Shown piece by piece: positions 17,198-26,538 of a DNA stretch of 64,000 nucleotides. Under the pieces are notes generated by a model. The model searched no databases and had not been told where the DNA came from. It saw only the letters and a program-made list of their open reading frames with translations. Source of the stretch: Antarctobacter heliothermus (GTDB taxonomy: Bacteria; Pseudomonadota; Alphaproteobacteria; Rhodobacterales; Rhodobacteraceae). The DNA lies in contig NZ_CP022540.1 in the NCBI RefSeq assembly GCF_002237555.1, positions 1,054,001-1,118,000 of the forward strand, in the 5' to 3' direction. Both the position numbers and the translations under genes were made by a program. Every line of letters starts with the position of its first letter. Position 1 is the stretch's first letter.

Positions 17198-19861
17198 GTG
17201 AGCGCTAACAAACCGGGAAAGGGAACAGTGGAGGAGGCATCCGTCACGCCGATGATGGCGCAGTACCTTGAGATCAAGCAAGGTTATCCCGATGCGCTGC
17301 TGTTTTACCGCATGGGCGACTTCTATGAGATGTTCTTTGACGATGCGGTCGCGGCCAGTGCGGCGCTGGACATTGCGCTGACGAAACGCGGGAAACACGC
17401 GGGTGATGATATCCCGATGTGCGGCGTTCCGGTACACGCGGCTGAGGGGTATCTACTGACACTGATCCGCAAGGGGTTTCGCGTTGCCGTGGGTGAACAG
17501 CTGGAAAGCCCGCAGGAAGCCAAAAAGCGTGGGTCAAAGTCGGTTGTGAAGCGCGATGTGGTTCGGCTGGTCACGCCCGGCACCCTGACAGAAGAATCTT
17601 TGCTGGAGGCGCGTCGGCACAACTACCTCGCCGCGCTTGGCCAAGTCCGGGACAACTGGGCACTGGCCTGGGCGGATATTTCGACCGGAGCGTTTCATGT
17701 GATGCCGCTGGGCCGTGCCCGGATCGGGGCGGAACTGGCCCGGCTGGGTCCGTCCGAGGTATTGGCCTCTGACGGGGTTGCGGAGACCCTGCGTGAGGTT
17801 CTCACGGATCTGGGTTTGGACCCGACGACATTGGGGGCAGCGTCGTTCGATTCCAGTGCGGCAGAGGCCCGGCTGGCCTCACTGTTCAAGGTACAATCAC
17901 TAGCTGGTTTCGGGACGTTTGAACGCGCAGAACTGTCCGCAATGGGCGCGTTGGTCGATTATCTGGATATCACCCAGAAAGGGCGGCTGCCGATCCTGCG
18001 CCCGCCGCGGCAGGAACAAGTGTCGCGCATCCTGCAGATCGACGCGGCGACGCGGCGCAATCTGGAACTGACCGAAAGCCTTCAGGGAGGACGCGCTGGC
18101 TCTTTGCTGTCGGTGATCGACATGACGGTGACTTCTGCCGGTGCACGCCTGCTGGAACGGCGCGTGGCCTCACCTTCACGCGACTTAGAGGTAATCAATG
18201 AGCGGTTAGAGGCGGTCAATTGGGGCGTCGAGGGCCCGATTGCCGGCAATCTGCGCGATGCTTTGAAATCCGTGCCGGATGTGGACCGCGCGCTGTCCCG
18301 GTTGGGCCTTGACCGGGGTGGACCTCGCGATCTGGCGGCGGTGCGGACGGCGTTGGCACAAGCTGGGCTAATAGCGGATCGGCTAACCGGGGAAGGGCTG
18401 CCCGATCTGATAACCCGCTCAGTTGCCGCCCTGACGGGTCAGGAAGACCTGTTGGGCCTGCTTGACGCCGCACTGGTCGCCGAACCCGGTCTGCGGGTCA
18501 GCGACGGTGGTTTTGTGGCCACCGGCCATGATCCAGCCCTGGATGAGGCGCGGACCTTGCGGGACGAGGGCAGGGGTGTGATTGCCCGTATGCAGGGGGA
18601 GTATGCACAAGAGACCGGGGTTTCATCGCTAAAGATCAAGCATAACAATGTCTTGGGATACTTCATCGAGACAACCGCCTTGCATGCCGAAAAGATGTTT
18701 GCCCTGTCGGAACGGTTCATACATCGGCAAACCACAGCAAATCAGGTGCGGTTCACAACCGTTGAACTGTCGGACATGGAACGCCGAATTCTGAACGCGG
18801 GCAACGAAGCGCTGGAAATTGAACGGCGGATCTACGAGGAACTGCGGCAGGCGGTCCTGAGCGCTGCGCCCGTGTTGTCTGAACTGGCACTGGGGCTGGC
18901 AGAGATTGATTTGTCACTGGCGTTGGCGGAACTGGCGCGGCAGCGTGACTGGTGTCGACCCAAGGTGGACAACAGCCGCGCCTTTGGAATCACGGGCGGG
19001 CGGCATCCGGTGGTAGAGGCCGCTCTGGCGGCCAGTGGCACGCCTTTTATCGCCAACGACTGCGATCTGAGTGCAGAGGGGCAGGCGGCGGCGGTCACAC
19101 TACTGACCGGCCCGAACATGGCTGGTAAATCAACCTATCTGCGCCAGAACGCGCTTATCGCACTGCTTGCGCAGATGGGCAGCTATGTTCCGGCGCAGAC
19201 AGCGCATGTCGGCCTTGTCAGTCAGATTTTCAGCCGCGTAGGCGCCAGCGATGATCTGGCGCGCGGACGATCCACGTTTATGGTCGAGATGGTCGAAACC
19301 GCCGCGATCCTGAATCAGGCGGACGACCGCGCGCTAGTGATTCTGGACGAAATCGGGCGCGGGACGGCCACATATGACGGGCTGTCCATCGCTTGGGCCA
19401 CGCTGGAACATTTGCAGGCGGTCAATCGCGTGCGCGGTCTGTTTGCAACGCACTATCATGAGCTCACCACGCTGGCGGGCAAGCTGGACGGGGTCAGCAA
19501 TGCCACCGTCGCCGTCAAGGAATGGGACAATGAGGTGATTTTTCTGCACGAAGTTCACGCGGGTGCAGCGGATCGGTCCTACGGCGTTCAGGTCGCGCAA
19601 TTGGCCGGGCTACCCGCGCCGGTGATCACTCGTGCCCGCGCGGTCCTCGACGCGCTGGAAAAGGGCGAACGAGAGCGGGCAACGCCCAAGGCGCTGATTG
19701 ACGATCTGCCACTGTTTTCTGCCGCCGCTCGCGCGCCAGAGCCGGTAGTTTCACAAGAAACATCCGCCGTAGAAGAAAAGCTGCGCGAGATATTGCCCGA
19801 CAACCTGTCGCCCCGGGACGCCTTGCAGGCGCTTTACGATCTTAAGGATCTACTGGATTGA
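17198..19861 (+). CDS. mutS: DNA mismatch repair protein MutS
   Basis: An 887-residue MutS that binds mismatched bases and recruits MutL. The mismatch-reading motif GDFYEMF is near residues 41-47. The ATPase domain has Walker A GPNMAGKST near 637, the DDLARGRSTFMVEM segment near 688, Walker B VILDEIGRGTATYDG near 713 and the FATHYHEL switch. I chose GTG 17198 (VSANKPGKG), preceded by GGGGAAAG. TTG 17183 would add five residues. It is a single gene on the plus strand, separated from maeB by about 80 bases of shared promoter region, and ends at a strong bidirectional hairpin shared with grpE. Confidence 0.97.
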   Translation: MSANKPGKGTVEEASVTPMMAQYLEIKQGYPDALLFYRMGDFYEMFFDDAVAASAALDIALTKRGKHAGDDIPMCGVPVHAAEGYLLTLIRKGFRVAVGEQLESPQEAKKRGSKSVVKRDVVRLVTPGTLTEESLLEARRHNYLAALGQVRDNWALAWADISTGAFHVMPLGRARIGAELARLGPSEVLASDGVAETLREVLTDLGLDPTTLGAASFDSSAAEARLASLFKVQSLAGFGTFERAELSAMGALVDYLDITQKGRLPILRPPRQEQVSRILQIDAATRRNLELTESLQGGRAGSLLSVIDMTVTSAGARLLERRVASPSRDLEVINERLEAVNWGVEGPIAGNLRDALKSVPDVDRALSRLGLDRGGPRDLAAVRTALAQAGLIADRLTGEGLPDLITRSVAALTGQEDLLGLLDAALVAEPGLRVSDGGFVATGHDPALDEARTLRDEGRGVIARMQGEYAQETGVSSLKIKHNNVLGYFIETTALHAEKMFALSERFIHRQTTANQVRFTTVELSDMERRILNAGNEALEIERRIYEELRQAVLSAAPVLSELALGLAEIDLSLALAELARQRDWCRPKVDNSRAFGITGGRHPVVEAALAASGTPFIANDCDLSAEGQAAAVTLLTGPNMAGKSTYLRQNALIALLAQMGSYVPAQTAHVGLVSQIFSRVGASDDLARGRSTFMVEMVETAAILNQADDRALVILDEIGRGTATYDGLSIAWATLEHLQAVNRVRGLFATHYHELTTLAGKLDGVSNATVAVKEWDNEVIFLHEVHAGAADRSYGVQVAQLAGLPAPVITRARAVLDALEKGERERATPKALIDDLPLFSAAARAPEPVVSQETSAVEEKLREILPDNLSPRDALQALYDLKDLLD

Positions 19862-19880
19862 ACGTAGCCCGGACATGCAA

Positions 19881-19903
19881 AACGGGCGCCTAAGGCGCCC
19901 GTT
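19881..19903. terminator. Bidirectional terminator hairpin between mutS and grpE
   Basis: A 10-bp GC-rich stem, AACGGGCGCC paired with GGCGCCCGTT, around a TAA loop. It starts 20 bases after the mutS stop and 29 bases downstream of the grpE stop on the other strand, a typical place for a shared terminator of convergent genes. AAAA precedes the stem on the plus strand, which reads as a T-run for grpE transcription. Confidence 0.85.
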
Positions 19904-19931
19904 GCTAGACTGTGTTTCGATGCGTGACCGA

Positions 19932-20495
19932 TCAGGACGCGGGGGTCGAGCTGACGCCGACCTGCGCAGGACGTAGCAGCCGATCATACAACAGGAATCC
20001 CTCTGCAGAGACCTGGATGATGTCGCCTGCGCGCGTGCCGGGCAGGGGCGCCTCAAACATCGCCTCATGTTCCTGCGGATCAAACCGGTCGCCGACCTTG
20101 GGGGTGATGCGGGTCACGCCGTGACGCTCAAACACCTTGAGCAGTTCCTTGAGAGTCAGTTCAACACCCTCAACCAGCGCAACAGAGGCCTGAGCGCCAT
20201 CATCTTGCGCCGCAGCTAGCGCACGATTGAGGTTGTCGTAAACTGGCAACAAATCGCGTGCGATGCGGGTGCCGCCATAGGCCTGCGCCTCGCGCCGATC
20301 CTTTTCGGCGCGCTTGCGGGTGTTCTCCGCGTCCGCGAGGGCGCGCATGAACTTGTCCTTGAAGTCGTCCCGCTCTGCCCTCAGTTCATCTATCGCCAGG
20401 GCCACGTCATCGATTTCCTCATTCAGATCAGCCATTTCCTCATCGGCGGCCGCATCGATATCGTCGAGAAAATCATCCTTTTTCGGGTCTGCCAT
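19932..20495 (-). CDS. grpE: GrpE nucleotide exchange factor
   Basis: GrpE releases ADP from DnaK. This 187-residue protein has an acidic N-terminal part, a long coiled coil (LNEEIDDVALAIDEL to about residue 90) and the C-terminal beta domain with GVELTLKELLKVFERHG and PGTRAGDIIQVSAEGF. It lies 11 bases downstream of hrcA, so the heat-shock repressor and the exchange factor are one transcription unit, as in many alphaproteobacteria. dnaK and dnaJ are not in the window. Transcription probably ends at the hairpin shared with mutS. Confidence 0.95.
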   Translation of the reverse strand: MADPKKDDFLDDIDAAADEEMADLNEEIDDVALAIDELRAERDDFKDKFMRALADAENTRKRAEKDRREAQAYGGTRIARDLLPVYDNLNRALAAAQDDGAQASVALVEGVELTLKELLKVFERHGVTRITPKVGDRFDPQEHEAMFEAPLPGTRAGDIIQVSAEGFLLYDRLLRPAQVGVSSTPAS

Positions 20496-20506
20496 GCCTT
20501 CTACCT

Positions 20507-21571
20507 TTAACTCCGGTCGGCGATCATTCGGCCGACCAGTTGAGCCGTGTAATCCACGATCGGAACGATCCGACCATAATTCAGGCGTGTCGGTCCGATC
20601 ACGCCCACCGCACCAATGATCTTTCGGTCCGCGTTCATATATGGAGACACCACCAGAGAGGAACCCGAAAGTGAGAAAAGTTTGTTCTCTGAGCCGATAA
20701 AAATGCGTACCCCTTCGCCTTCGTCGGCCAGTTCAAGAAAATCGGCGATGTCCCGCTTGCGTTCCAGATCGTCAAACAGGCTGCGGATTCGATCGAGTTC
20801 TTCTTGCGCAGAATCCTCCTCCAGCAGATTCGCCCGCCCGCGTACGATCAGACGTTCGGCGCTGTCGCCCTGACCGTCCCAAACCGCGATGCCGGCGTCG
20901 ATCAGATCAGCCGCCAATCCGTCGATTTCACGCCGACGGCGAGAAATTTCTGCCTGCATGGTCTTGCGCAGTTCACTGAGTGTGCGACCCTCGACCAACG
21001 CATTGGTGAAATTTGCTGCCTCACGCATAGCACTGGGCGTCAATCCCGGCGGCGGGGTAAAGACGCGGTTCTCGACGTGGCCATCGGCAAAGACGATGAC
21101 GACCAGCGCGCGGTCCCGCGCCAGGCTGACAAATTCGATATGTTTGAGCGGGGCCTCATGTTTGGGGGACAGCACCAGCGACGCGCCATGTGTCACGCCC
21201 GACAGTGCCGATCCGACCGCATCCAGCAGGCCAGAAACATCTCCAGCATTTCGGCCCAGAGTGGCGTCCAGCTTTTCCCGGTCGTGGTGATCCAGATCAC
21301 GGACCTCCAGCAGACTATCCACAAACATCCTGAGGCCAAGTTGTGTGGGGATGCGGCCAGCAGAAACATGCGGGCTGTCGAGAAGGCCGAGGTATTCCAG
21401 ATCCTGCATCACATTGCGGATGGTGGCGGCCGAGACCTTTTCCGACAGGGTACGAGTGAGCGACCGTGACCCGACAGGGTCACCGCTGGACAGATAGCCT
21501 TCGACCACCCGGCGAAAGACTTCGCGGGAGCGATCATTCATTTGTGACAGGAGTTCGCTTGCCTCAGTCAT
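20507..21571 (-). CDS. hrcA: Heat-inducible transcription repressor HrcA
   Basis: HrcA represses heat-shock genes by binding CIRCE elements. The 354-residue product has an N-terminal winged helix ([22 protein letters not shown] region near residues 35-60) and a GAF-like dimerisation domain, ending in the family motif [23 protein letters not shown] chose ATG 21571, preceded by AAGGTG. A GTG immediately upstream at 21574 would add one residue. I found no CIRCE inverted repeat in front of the gene, so autoregulation through CIRCE is not supported here. It is divergent from rph and followed by grpE. Confidence 0.95.
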   Translation of the reverse strand: MTEASELLSQMNDRSREVFRRVVEGYLSSGDPVGSRSLTRTLSEKVSAATIRNVMQDLEYLGLLDSPHVSAGRIPTQLGLRMFVDSLLEVRDLDHHDREKLDATLGRNAGDVSGLLDAVGSALSGVTHGASLVLSPKHEAPLKHIEFVSLARDRALVVIVFADGHVENRVFTPPPGLTPSAMREAANFTNALVEGRTLSELRKTMQAEISRRRREIDGLAADLIDAGIAVWDGQGDSAERLIVRGRANLLEEDSAQEELDRIRSLFDDLERKRDIADFLELADEGEGVRIFIGSENKLFSLSGSSLVVSPYMNADRKIIGAVGVIGPTRLNYGRIVPIVDYTAQLVGRMIADRS

Positions 21572-21683
21572 CACCTTGCCCTTGTCAGAGCCATTAAAGA
21601 GCGCGCGACCGGAACGTCAATCGGGGTTGCATATCCCGGGCACGGCTGTCTATCCCAAGCATGACCAGAAAAGAGGACATACC

Positions 21684-22397
21684 ATGCGACCGTCGGGACG
21701 TGATCTAAGCGAAATGCGCGCCGTTTCAATCGAAACGGATGTGACAAAACATGCCGAGGGGTCGTGTATGATCCGGATGGGTGACACACATGTACTGTGC
21801 ACGGCGTCGCTGGAAGAGCGTGTGCCGCCCTTTATCAAGGGATCGGGACAGGGCTGGGTGACGGCCGAATACGGCATGCTACCGCGATCAACCTCAACCC
21901 GGATGCGGCGTGAGGCGCAGGCGGGCAAGCAGGGTGGTCGCACGGTTGAGATCCAGCGCCTGATCGGGCGTGCGCTGCGGGCAGGTGTGGATCGCAATGC
22001 ATTGGGAGAGCGTCAGATTACCGTCGATTGCGATGTGATTCAGGCCGATGGTGGTACACGCTGCGCGTCGATCACAGGCGGCTGGGTGGCCCTGCGTCTA
22101 GCGGTGAACAAGCTGTTGAAAGCCGGGGATATTGTCAGCGATCCGTTGATCTCTGAAATCGCTGCGGTCAGCTGTGGTCTCTACGCCGGCCAGCCGGTGC
22201 TGGATCTGGACTATCCCGAGGATTCGGAAGCGGGTGTTGACGGAAACTTTATCCTGCGCGCCGATGGACGGTTGATTGAGGTACAGATGAGCGCCGAAGG
22301 GGCGACGTTCTCCCGAGATGAGATGGGTAAATTGATGGACCTGGCGGAAAAGGGTGTTGGCGAACTGGTCGCCGCACAGCGGGCGGCGGTCGGCTGA
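21684..22397 (+). CDS. rph: Ribonuclease PH
   Basis: A phosphate-dependent 3' exoribonuclease that trims tRNA precursors. The protein has 237 residues. Characteristic features are [12 protein letters not shown] at the N terminus, [14 protein letters not shown] near residue 55, the substrate-binding RRE and [12 protein letters not shown] region, and the catalytic acidic cluster in [18 protein letters not shown] 21684 follows AGAGGA by eight bases. The frame runs further upstream but without a plausible start. The stop overlaps the rdgB start by one base (TGATG), placing rph first in an operon with rdgB and hemW. Confidence 0.96.
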   Translation: MRPSGRDLSEMRAVSIETDVTKHAEGSCMIRMGDTHVLCTASLEERVPPFIKGSGQGWVTAEYGMLPRSTSTRMRREAQAGKQGGRTVEIQRLIGRALRAGVDRNALGERQITVDCDVIQADGGTRCASITGGWVALRLAVNKLLKAGDIVSDPLISEIAAVSCGLYAGQPVLDLDYPEDSEAGVDGNFILRADGRLIEVQMSAEGATFSRDEMGKLMDLAEKGVGELVAAQRAAVG

Positions 22398-23011
22398 TGC
22401 GACGGTTTACCGGAGATCGTCTGCTTGTCGCGACGCACAATCGCGGCAAGCTGGAGGAAATGACACATCTGCTGGAGCCATACGGCGTGGCTTGCGTCGG
22501 AGCCGCCGAGATGAACCTGCCCGAGCCGGAAGAAACCGGGACAACCTTTGTCGAGAACGCCCGGATCAAGGCCCATGCAGCGGCAAAAGCGACCGGAATG
22601 CCGGCGCTTTCCGATGATTCCGGCATCGAAATCGACGCTTTGGACAAAGCGCCCGGTGTTTACACTGCAGATTGGGCAGAGACTGGGTCTGGCCGGGATT
22701 TTGTCATGGCAATGGAAAAATCCCACAAGATGTTGCTGGAAACTGGGGCTGCGGAACCCTGGACGGCACGCTTCTGTTGTACGCTGGTTCTGGCCTGGCC
22801 GGATGGTGAAGACGTGGTCTTTCCGGGTGTGATGGAGGGTAGGGTGGTCTGGCCGATGCGCGGATCGCAGGGTCACGGTTATGATCCGATTTTTCAGCCA
22901 AAAGGCTACGAGATAACTTTTGGTGAGATGGATAGATGGGAAAAGAACCAGATATCCCATCGCGCGGATGCATTCCGAAAATTCGTGGCCGGATGCTTTG
23001 ACCCAAAGTAG
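22397..23011 (+). CDS. rdgB: Non-canonical purine NTP pyrophosphatase (RdgB/HAM1)
   Basis: The enzyme hydrolyses ITP, dITP and XTP to monophosphates and so keeps these bases out of DNA and RNA. The 204-residue protein has VATHNRGKLEEM at the N terminus (substrate loop), PEPEETGTTFVENARIKA, the catalytic DDSGIEID motif near residue 75 and the ISHRADAFRKF purine pocket near the C terminus. It overlaps rph by one base upstream and hemW by about 14 bases downstream, so the three are translated as a coupled unit. Confidence 0.95.
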   Translation: MRRFTGDRLLVATHNRGKLEEMTHLLEPYGVACVGAAEMNLPEPEETGTTFVENARIKAHAAAKATGMPALSDDSGIEIDALDKAPGVYTADWAETGSGRDFVMAMEKSHKMLLETGAAEPWTARFCCTLVLAWPDGEDVVFPGVMEGRVVWPMRGSQGHGYDPIFQPKGYEITFGEMDRWEKNQISHRADAFRKFVAGCFDPK

Positions 23012-24164
23012 CATTGAGAACTGGCAAATCGGCGGGTTTGGCCTGTATGTCCACTGGCCGTTTTGCGAGGCGAAGTGTCCTTACTGTGATTTCAACAGCC
23101 ATGTGGTGTCACACATAGACCAAAGCCGCTGGGCGCGCGCCTTGGCGGACGAGATCCGACGCGCGGGGGCGGAAACGCCCAACCGTGTGCTTGGATCGAT
23201 CTTCTTCGGCGGCGGCACACCGTCTTTGATGACGGCGGAAACCGTTTTGACCGTGATTGAAGCAGCGCGGGACTGCTGGACTTTTGCAAACGATATCGAA
23301 ATCACGCTGGAGGCGAACCCCCGGTCCGTTGAGGTGAGGCGTTTCGAAGGATATGCGCGTGCTGGCGTGAACCGGGTTTCTCTTGGCGTTCAGGCGCTAC
23401 GCGCCGCTGATCTGAAACGTCTGGGACGGCTGCACGGTGTCGATGAAGCAAAGACTGCGTTGGGGGTTGCCCGATCCGTGTTCGAGCGGGTCAGTTTTGA
23501 CCTGATTTATGCCCGGCAGAACCAAACACTGGACGACTGGCGGGTTGAACTGGGCGAAGCCCTGGACATGGCTGTGGACCATTTGTCTTTGTATCAGTTG
23601 ACGGTCGAAGAAGGGACTGCCTTTTGGGATCGCGCACGGGCAGGGGGGTTGCGTGGGTTGCCGGATGAGGATCTTGCTGCGGACATGTACGAGTTGACGC
23701 AAGACCTGTGTTCAGCGGCGGGATACTCGGCCTATGAGGTGTCAAATCACGCACGTCCTGACGCGCAGTCCCGGCACAATCTGATCTATTGGCGGTATGG
23801 GGACTGGCTGGGCATCGGACCGGGTGCGCATGGCCGACTGGGCACGGGCGAACAGCGGCAGGCGACGGTTGCATGGCGTCAGCCTGGCCGATGGCTGGAG
23901 CGGGCCGAAGCAGGAAGCGGGTTAGAAAGCCGCACAACTTTGGAATTGGTGGATCAGGCAGGGGAATACCTGATGATGGGTCTGCGTTTGGATGAAGGAC
24001 TAGATATAGGGCGACTGCATAGAATGAATCCTACCGTTGGCCGTGCCGAAGCTGTGGCCGAAATGATCGATTTGGATCTGATCATGCGGGAAGGGCCTGT
24101 ATTGCGGACCACCGCGAAAGGGCGGTTAGTCCTGAACTCTGTGGTCGCCGAACTGATGCCCTAA
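22998..24164 (+). CDS. hemW: HemW radical-SAM heme chaperone
   Basis: HemW is a radical-SAM-fold protein, once annotated as coproporphyrinogen III oxidase, now regarded as a heme-trafficking protein. In this 388-residue form the cluster motif CEAKCPYC lies at residues 23-30 and is followed by DF, the hallmark of HemW in place of the extra cysteine of HemN. FFGGGTPSLM (SAM binding) and the HemN C-terminal domain follow. The start is not obvious. I chose TTG 22998 (LTQSSIENW), which overlaps rdgB by 14 bases and gives the family's usual N terminus; the frame is open to 22920. It ends five bases before the converging parB. Confidence 0.9.
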   Translation: MTQSSIENWQIGGFGLYVHWPFCEAKCPYCDFNSHVVSHIDQSRWARALADEIRRAGAETPNRVLGSIFFGGGTPSLMTAETVLTVIEAARDCWTFANDIEITLEANPRSVEVRRFEGYARAGVNRVSLGVQALRAADLKRLGRLHGVDEAKTALGVARSVFERVSFDLIYARQNQTLDDWRVELGEALDMAVDHLSLYQLTVEEGTAFWDRARAGGLRGLPDEDLAADMYELTQDLCSAAGYSAYEVSNHARPDAQSRHNLIYWRYGDWLGIGPGAHGRLGTGEQRQATVAWRQPGRWLERAEAGSGLESRTTLELVDQAGEYLMMGLRLDEGLDIGRLHRMNPTVGRAEAVAEMIDLDLIMREGPVLRTTAKGRLVLNSVVAELMP

Positions 24165-24169
24165 AGGCG

Positions 24170-25087
24170 TCAACGTGCTGCGCTGAGGATCCCGCAAAGC
24201 GCGTCGAGATGTTCCAGCGTATCGTAGGAGATTGTCACCCGCCCCCCATCCTGACCCGGCTGATGATCAATGCGAACTTTCATCCCAAGAGCTGCACTGA
24301 GATCGCCTTCGAGGGCACGGGTATCTGCGTCCTTGTCCATGTCAAAGCCACCGCTGGGTGCTTTTTTCCGCGGTTTACCCTCAGACGATCCTTGTTTGAC
24401 CAGCTTTTCTGTGTCGCGTACCGATAGCCCCTTTGCCACAACGGATTGAGCCAAGGTTTCCGGATCAGGCGACGTAATAAGGGCGCGCGCGTGACCGGCG
24501 CTTAGACGGCCCTCTGAGACGTGCTGTTGAACCGACTCGGGCAAGTTGAGCAGGCGCATGAGGTTGGCGATATGGCTGCGGCTTTTGCCTAGCGCTTCGG
24601 CCAGTTTCTCTTGTGTGTGGCCGAACTTGAACATCAGTTGCTTGTAGCCTGCCGCCTCTTCAATGGCATTCAGATCCGCACGCTGGATATTTTCAATAAT
24701 GGCAACTTCGAGCACTTCGGTGTCATCAAAATCTCGGACAAGCACAGGTACTTCGTGCTGCTGTGCCATTTGGGCGGCGCGCCAACGGCGCTCACCAGCG
24801 ACAATCTCAAACTTGTCAGCCTCGCGTGGCGACGGCCGCACAATCAGAGGCTGAATCACACCTTTGGTTCGGATCGACGCCGCAAGTTCATCCAATTGCG
24901 CCTGAGTGAATGTGCGACGTGGCTGATCCGGATTTGGAATCAGATCCTCGATCGGAAGCATCCGGTCAGGTCGGCGCAGGCCTTCTGACTGAGTAGGGGC
25001 GTCTTGTGTCGGAGCAACATCCGCCATGAGCGCCGACAAACCTCTGCCAAGTCCGCGACGGGTGTCTTTTTTGGGCTTTTCTGACAT
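24170..25087 (-). CDS. parB: Chromosome partitioning protein ParB
   Basis: ParB binds parS sites near the origin, spreads on DNA as a CTP-dependent clamp and drives origin segregation with ParA. The 305-residue protein begins with GLGRGLSALM, has the ParB N-terminal CTP-binding domain (PNPDQPRRTF, GVIQPLIVRP, VAGERRWRAAQ) at about residues 45-130, the helix-turn-helix region (GKSRSHIANLMRLL) near 175 and a C-terminal dimerisation domain. It lies 31 bases downstream of parA. Two perfect parS sites are found 1.4 and 3.3 kb upstream, inside the rsmG-mnmG genes. Confidence 0.96.
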   Translation of the reverse strand: MSEKPKKDTRRGLGRGLSALMADVAPTQDAPTQSEGLRRPDRMLPIEDLIPNPDQPRRTFTQAQLDELAASIRTKGVIQPLIVRPSPREADKFEIVAGERRWRAAQMAQQHEVPVLVRDFDDTEVLEVAIIENIQRADLNAIEEAAGYKQLMFKFGHTQEKLAEALGKSRSHIANLMRLLNLPESVQQHVSEGRLSAGHARALITSPDPETLAQSVVAKGLSVRDTEKLVKQGSSEGKPRKKAPSGGFDMDKDADTRALEGDLSAALGMKVRIDHQPGQDGGRVTISYDTLEHLDALCGILSAAR

Positions 25088-25118
25088 GCCAGTCCTCTAG
25101 TTGCGGCGCCGCTTAGGC

Positions 25119-25928
25119 TTAGGCCGCGCGTTGATCGTTTTTCTTCACCAGCTCTTCGGCCAATGCGCGATATGCCTGTGCGCCCTTTGAGGACGTGTCA
25201 TAGGCCAACACAGGTAGCGCGTAAGACGGTGCTTCGGACACGCGCACATTGCGCGGAATCACGGTTGTGAACACCAGATCGCCAAGGTTGGCGCGGGCAT
25301 CAGCCTCAACATGTTGAGAGAGGTTGTTGCGCGCGTCATACATCGTGAGAACGATACCTTCGATGCGCAATGATGGATTCGCACTCTGCCGAACTTCGCG
25401 GATCGTCAACATGAGTTGAGACAGCCCTTCGAGGGCAAAGAACTCACTTTGAAGCGGGACGAGAACGGAATGAGCCGCAACCATGGCATTTACTGTCAAA
25501 AGGTTCAGAGACGGGGGGCAATCCACAAGGATCACATCAAATCCGTAACTGTCTAGAGCTGGCTGTCGAAGTGCATCGTGTAATAGAAAGCTGCGTTTTT
25601 CGTTTGAATATAGTTCGATATCTGCCGAACTGAGATCCACCGTTGCCGGAATCAGGCAGAGGTTCTCTGTTGATGTACTTAGGATCACGTCAGTGACAGC
25701 AACATCCCCTAACAGAAGATCATATGTTGTGTATTCGCGATCGTCGGTTTCGATGCCAAGTCCCGTGGACGCATTGCCTTGCGGGTCGAGATCTACCACA
25801 AGCACCTTTTGCCCCTGTTCACACAAGGCCGCACCGAGATTGATGGTTGTAGTCGTCTTACCGACGCCACCTTTTTGGTTAGCAATAGCGATGATTCTAG
25901 GACCCGGGGGGCGCGTCGGATCAGACAT
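25119..25928 (-). CDS. parA: Chromosome partitioning ATPase ParA
   Basis: A deviant-Walker ATPase of 269 residues that forms the DNA-bound gradient used to move ParB-parS. The motif IANQKGGVGKTTT (with the signature lysine) lies near residues 15-27, the switch VDLDPQGNAS near 45 and DVILVDCPPSLN near 125. The length and sequence fit chromosomal rather than plasmid ParA. I chose ATG 25928; an ATG two codons upstream at 25934 is possible. The start overlaps the end of rsmG, so rsmG, parA and parB belong to one unit that also includes mnmG. Confidence 0.96.
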   Translation of the reverse strand: MSDPTRPPGPRIIAIANQKGGVGKTTTTINLGAALCEQGQKVLVVDLDPQGNASTGLGIETDDREYTTYDLLLGDVAVTDVILSTSTENLCLIPATVDLSSADIELYSNEKRSFLLHDALRQPALDSYGFDVILVDCPPSLNLLTVNAMVAAHSVLVPLQSEFFALEGLSQLMLTIREVRQSANPSLRIEGIVLTMYDARNNLSQHVEADARANLGDLVFTTVIPRNVRVSEAPSYALPVLAYDTSSKGAQAYRALAEELVKKNDQRAA

Positions 25929-26538
25929 GAACAAGGTCTCCGATTTCCAAGACTACAGCGTTTGGATTTGTCTTACTTGTATGCGGGGTGCAGGAGAATT
26001 GCCATTGCGTCTGAGCGTCTTTGACCTCTTTTCCCCAGTTTTCGCCTTTCATGAGTAAGGCGGTGCCCGTGGGTCCGAGGTGTCTTGCTGCGAGATCAAG
26101 CAATTTGGGCAAAGGGGCAAGGGCACGCGCTGATAGCGTGGTGGCGTTTTGTGCTGGCGCATCTTCGATCCGCATTGCCATAACATTGGCCGTGAGGTTG
26201 GTCTCACGGATAACCGTTCTAAGAAAAGTTGCCTTGCGCGTATCCGATTCGATCAAGGTGATCTGTCGGTCAGGTGTATCTTCGGCCTTCAAAATTGCGA
26301 CAACCAATCCGGGGAAGCCACCGCCGCTGCCCAAATCGACCCAGGGCCCCAGAGGTATTTGATCAAGAGCGGCGATTTGAGCAGAATCGGAAAAATGGCG
26401 CTGGCCTGCCTCCCTAATTGTGGAGCGTGCTACGAGGTTTATGCTGGGGTTCCATTTTTCAAGTAATGCGAGATAGAGCGACAGACGCTCCAATGTTTCA
26501 CGTGAAACACTGCGCCCAAGCGTCTCTGCTGTTATCAT
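25921..26538 (-). CDS. rsmG: 16S rRNA m7G527 methyltransferase RsmG (GidB)
   Basis: RsmG methylates G527 of 16S rRNA using SAM. The 205-residue protein shows the SAM motif [15 protein letters not shown] near residue 70 and the family's [12 protein letters not shown] start. The codons for VSRET are formed by a perfect parS palindrome, which constrains the N-terminal sequence. The start overlaps the mnmG stop by four bases (ATGA), and the end overlaps the parA start. Loss of RsmG is known to give low-level streptomycin resistance in other bacteria. Confidence 0.95.
   Translation of the reverse strand: MITAETLGRSVSRETLERLSLYLALLEKWNPSINLVARSTIREAGQRHFSDSAQIAALDQIPLGPWVDLGSGGGFPGLVVAILKAEDTPDRQITLIESDTRKATFLRTVIRETNLTANVMAMRIEDAPAQNATTLSARALAPLPKLLDLAARHLGPTGTALLMKGENWGKEVKDAQTQWQFSCTPHTSKTNPNAVVLEIGDLVHV
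26494..26509. promoter_or_regulatory. parS: parS site inside rsmG
   Basis: A perfect copy of the 16-bp palindrome TGTTTCACGTGAAACA, the consensus ParB-binding site. It lies within codons 10-15 of rsmG, 0.6 kb upstream of parA. Perfect matches to a 16-bp palindrome do not arise by chance in a window of this size. Confidence 0.95.
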
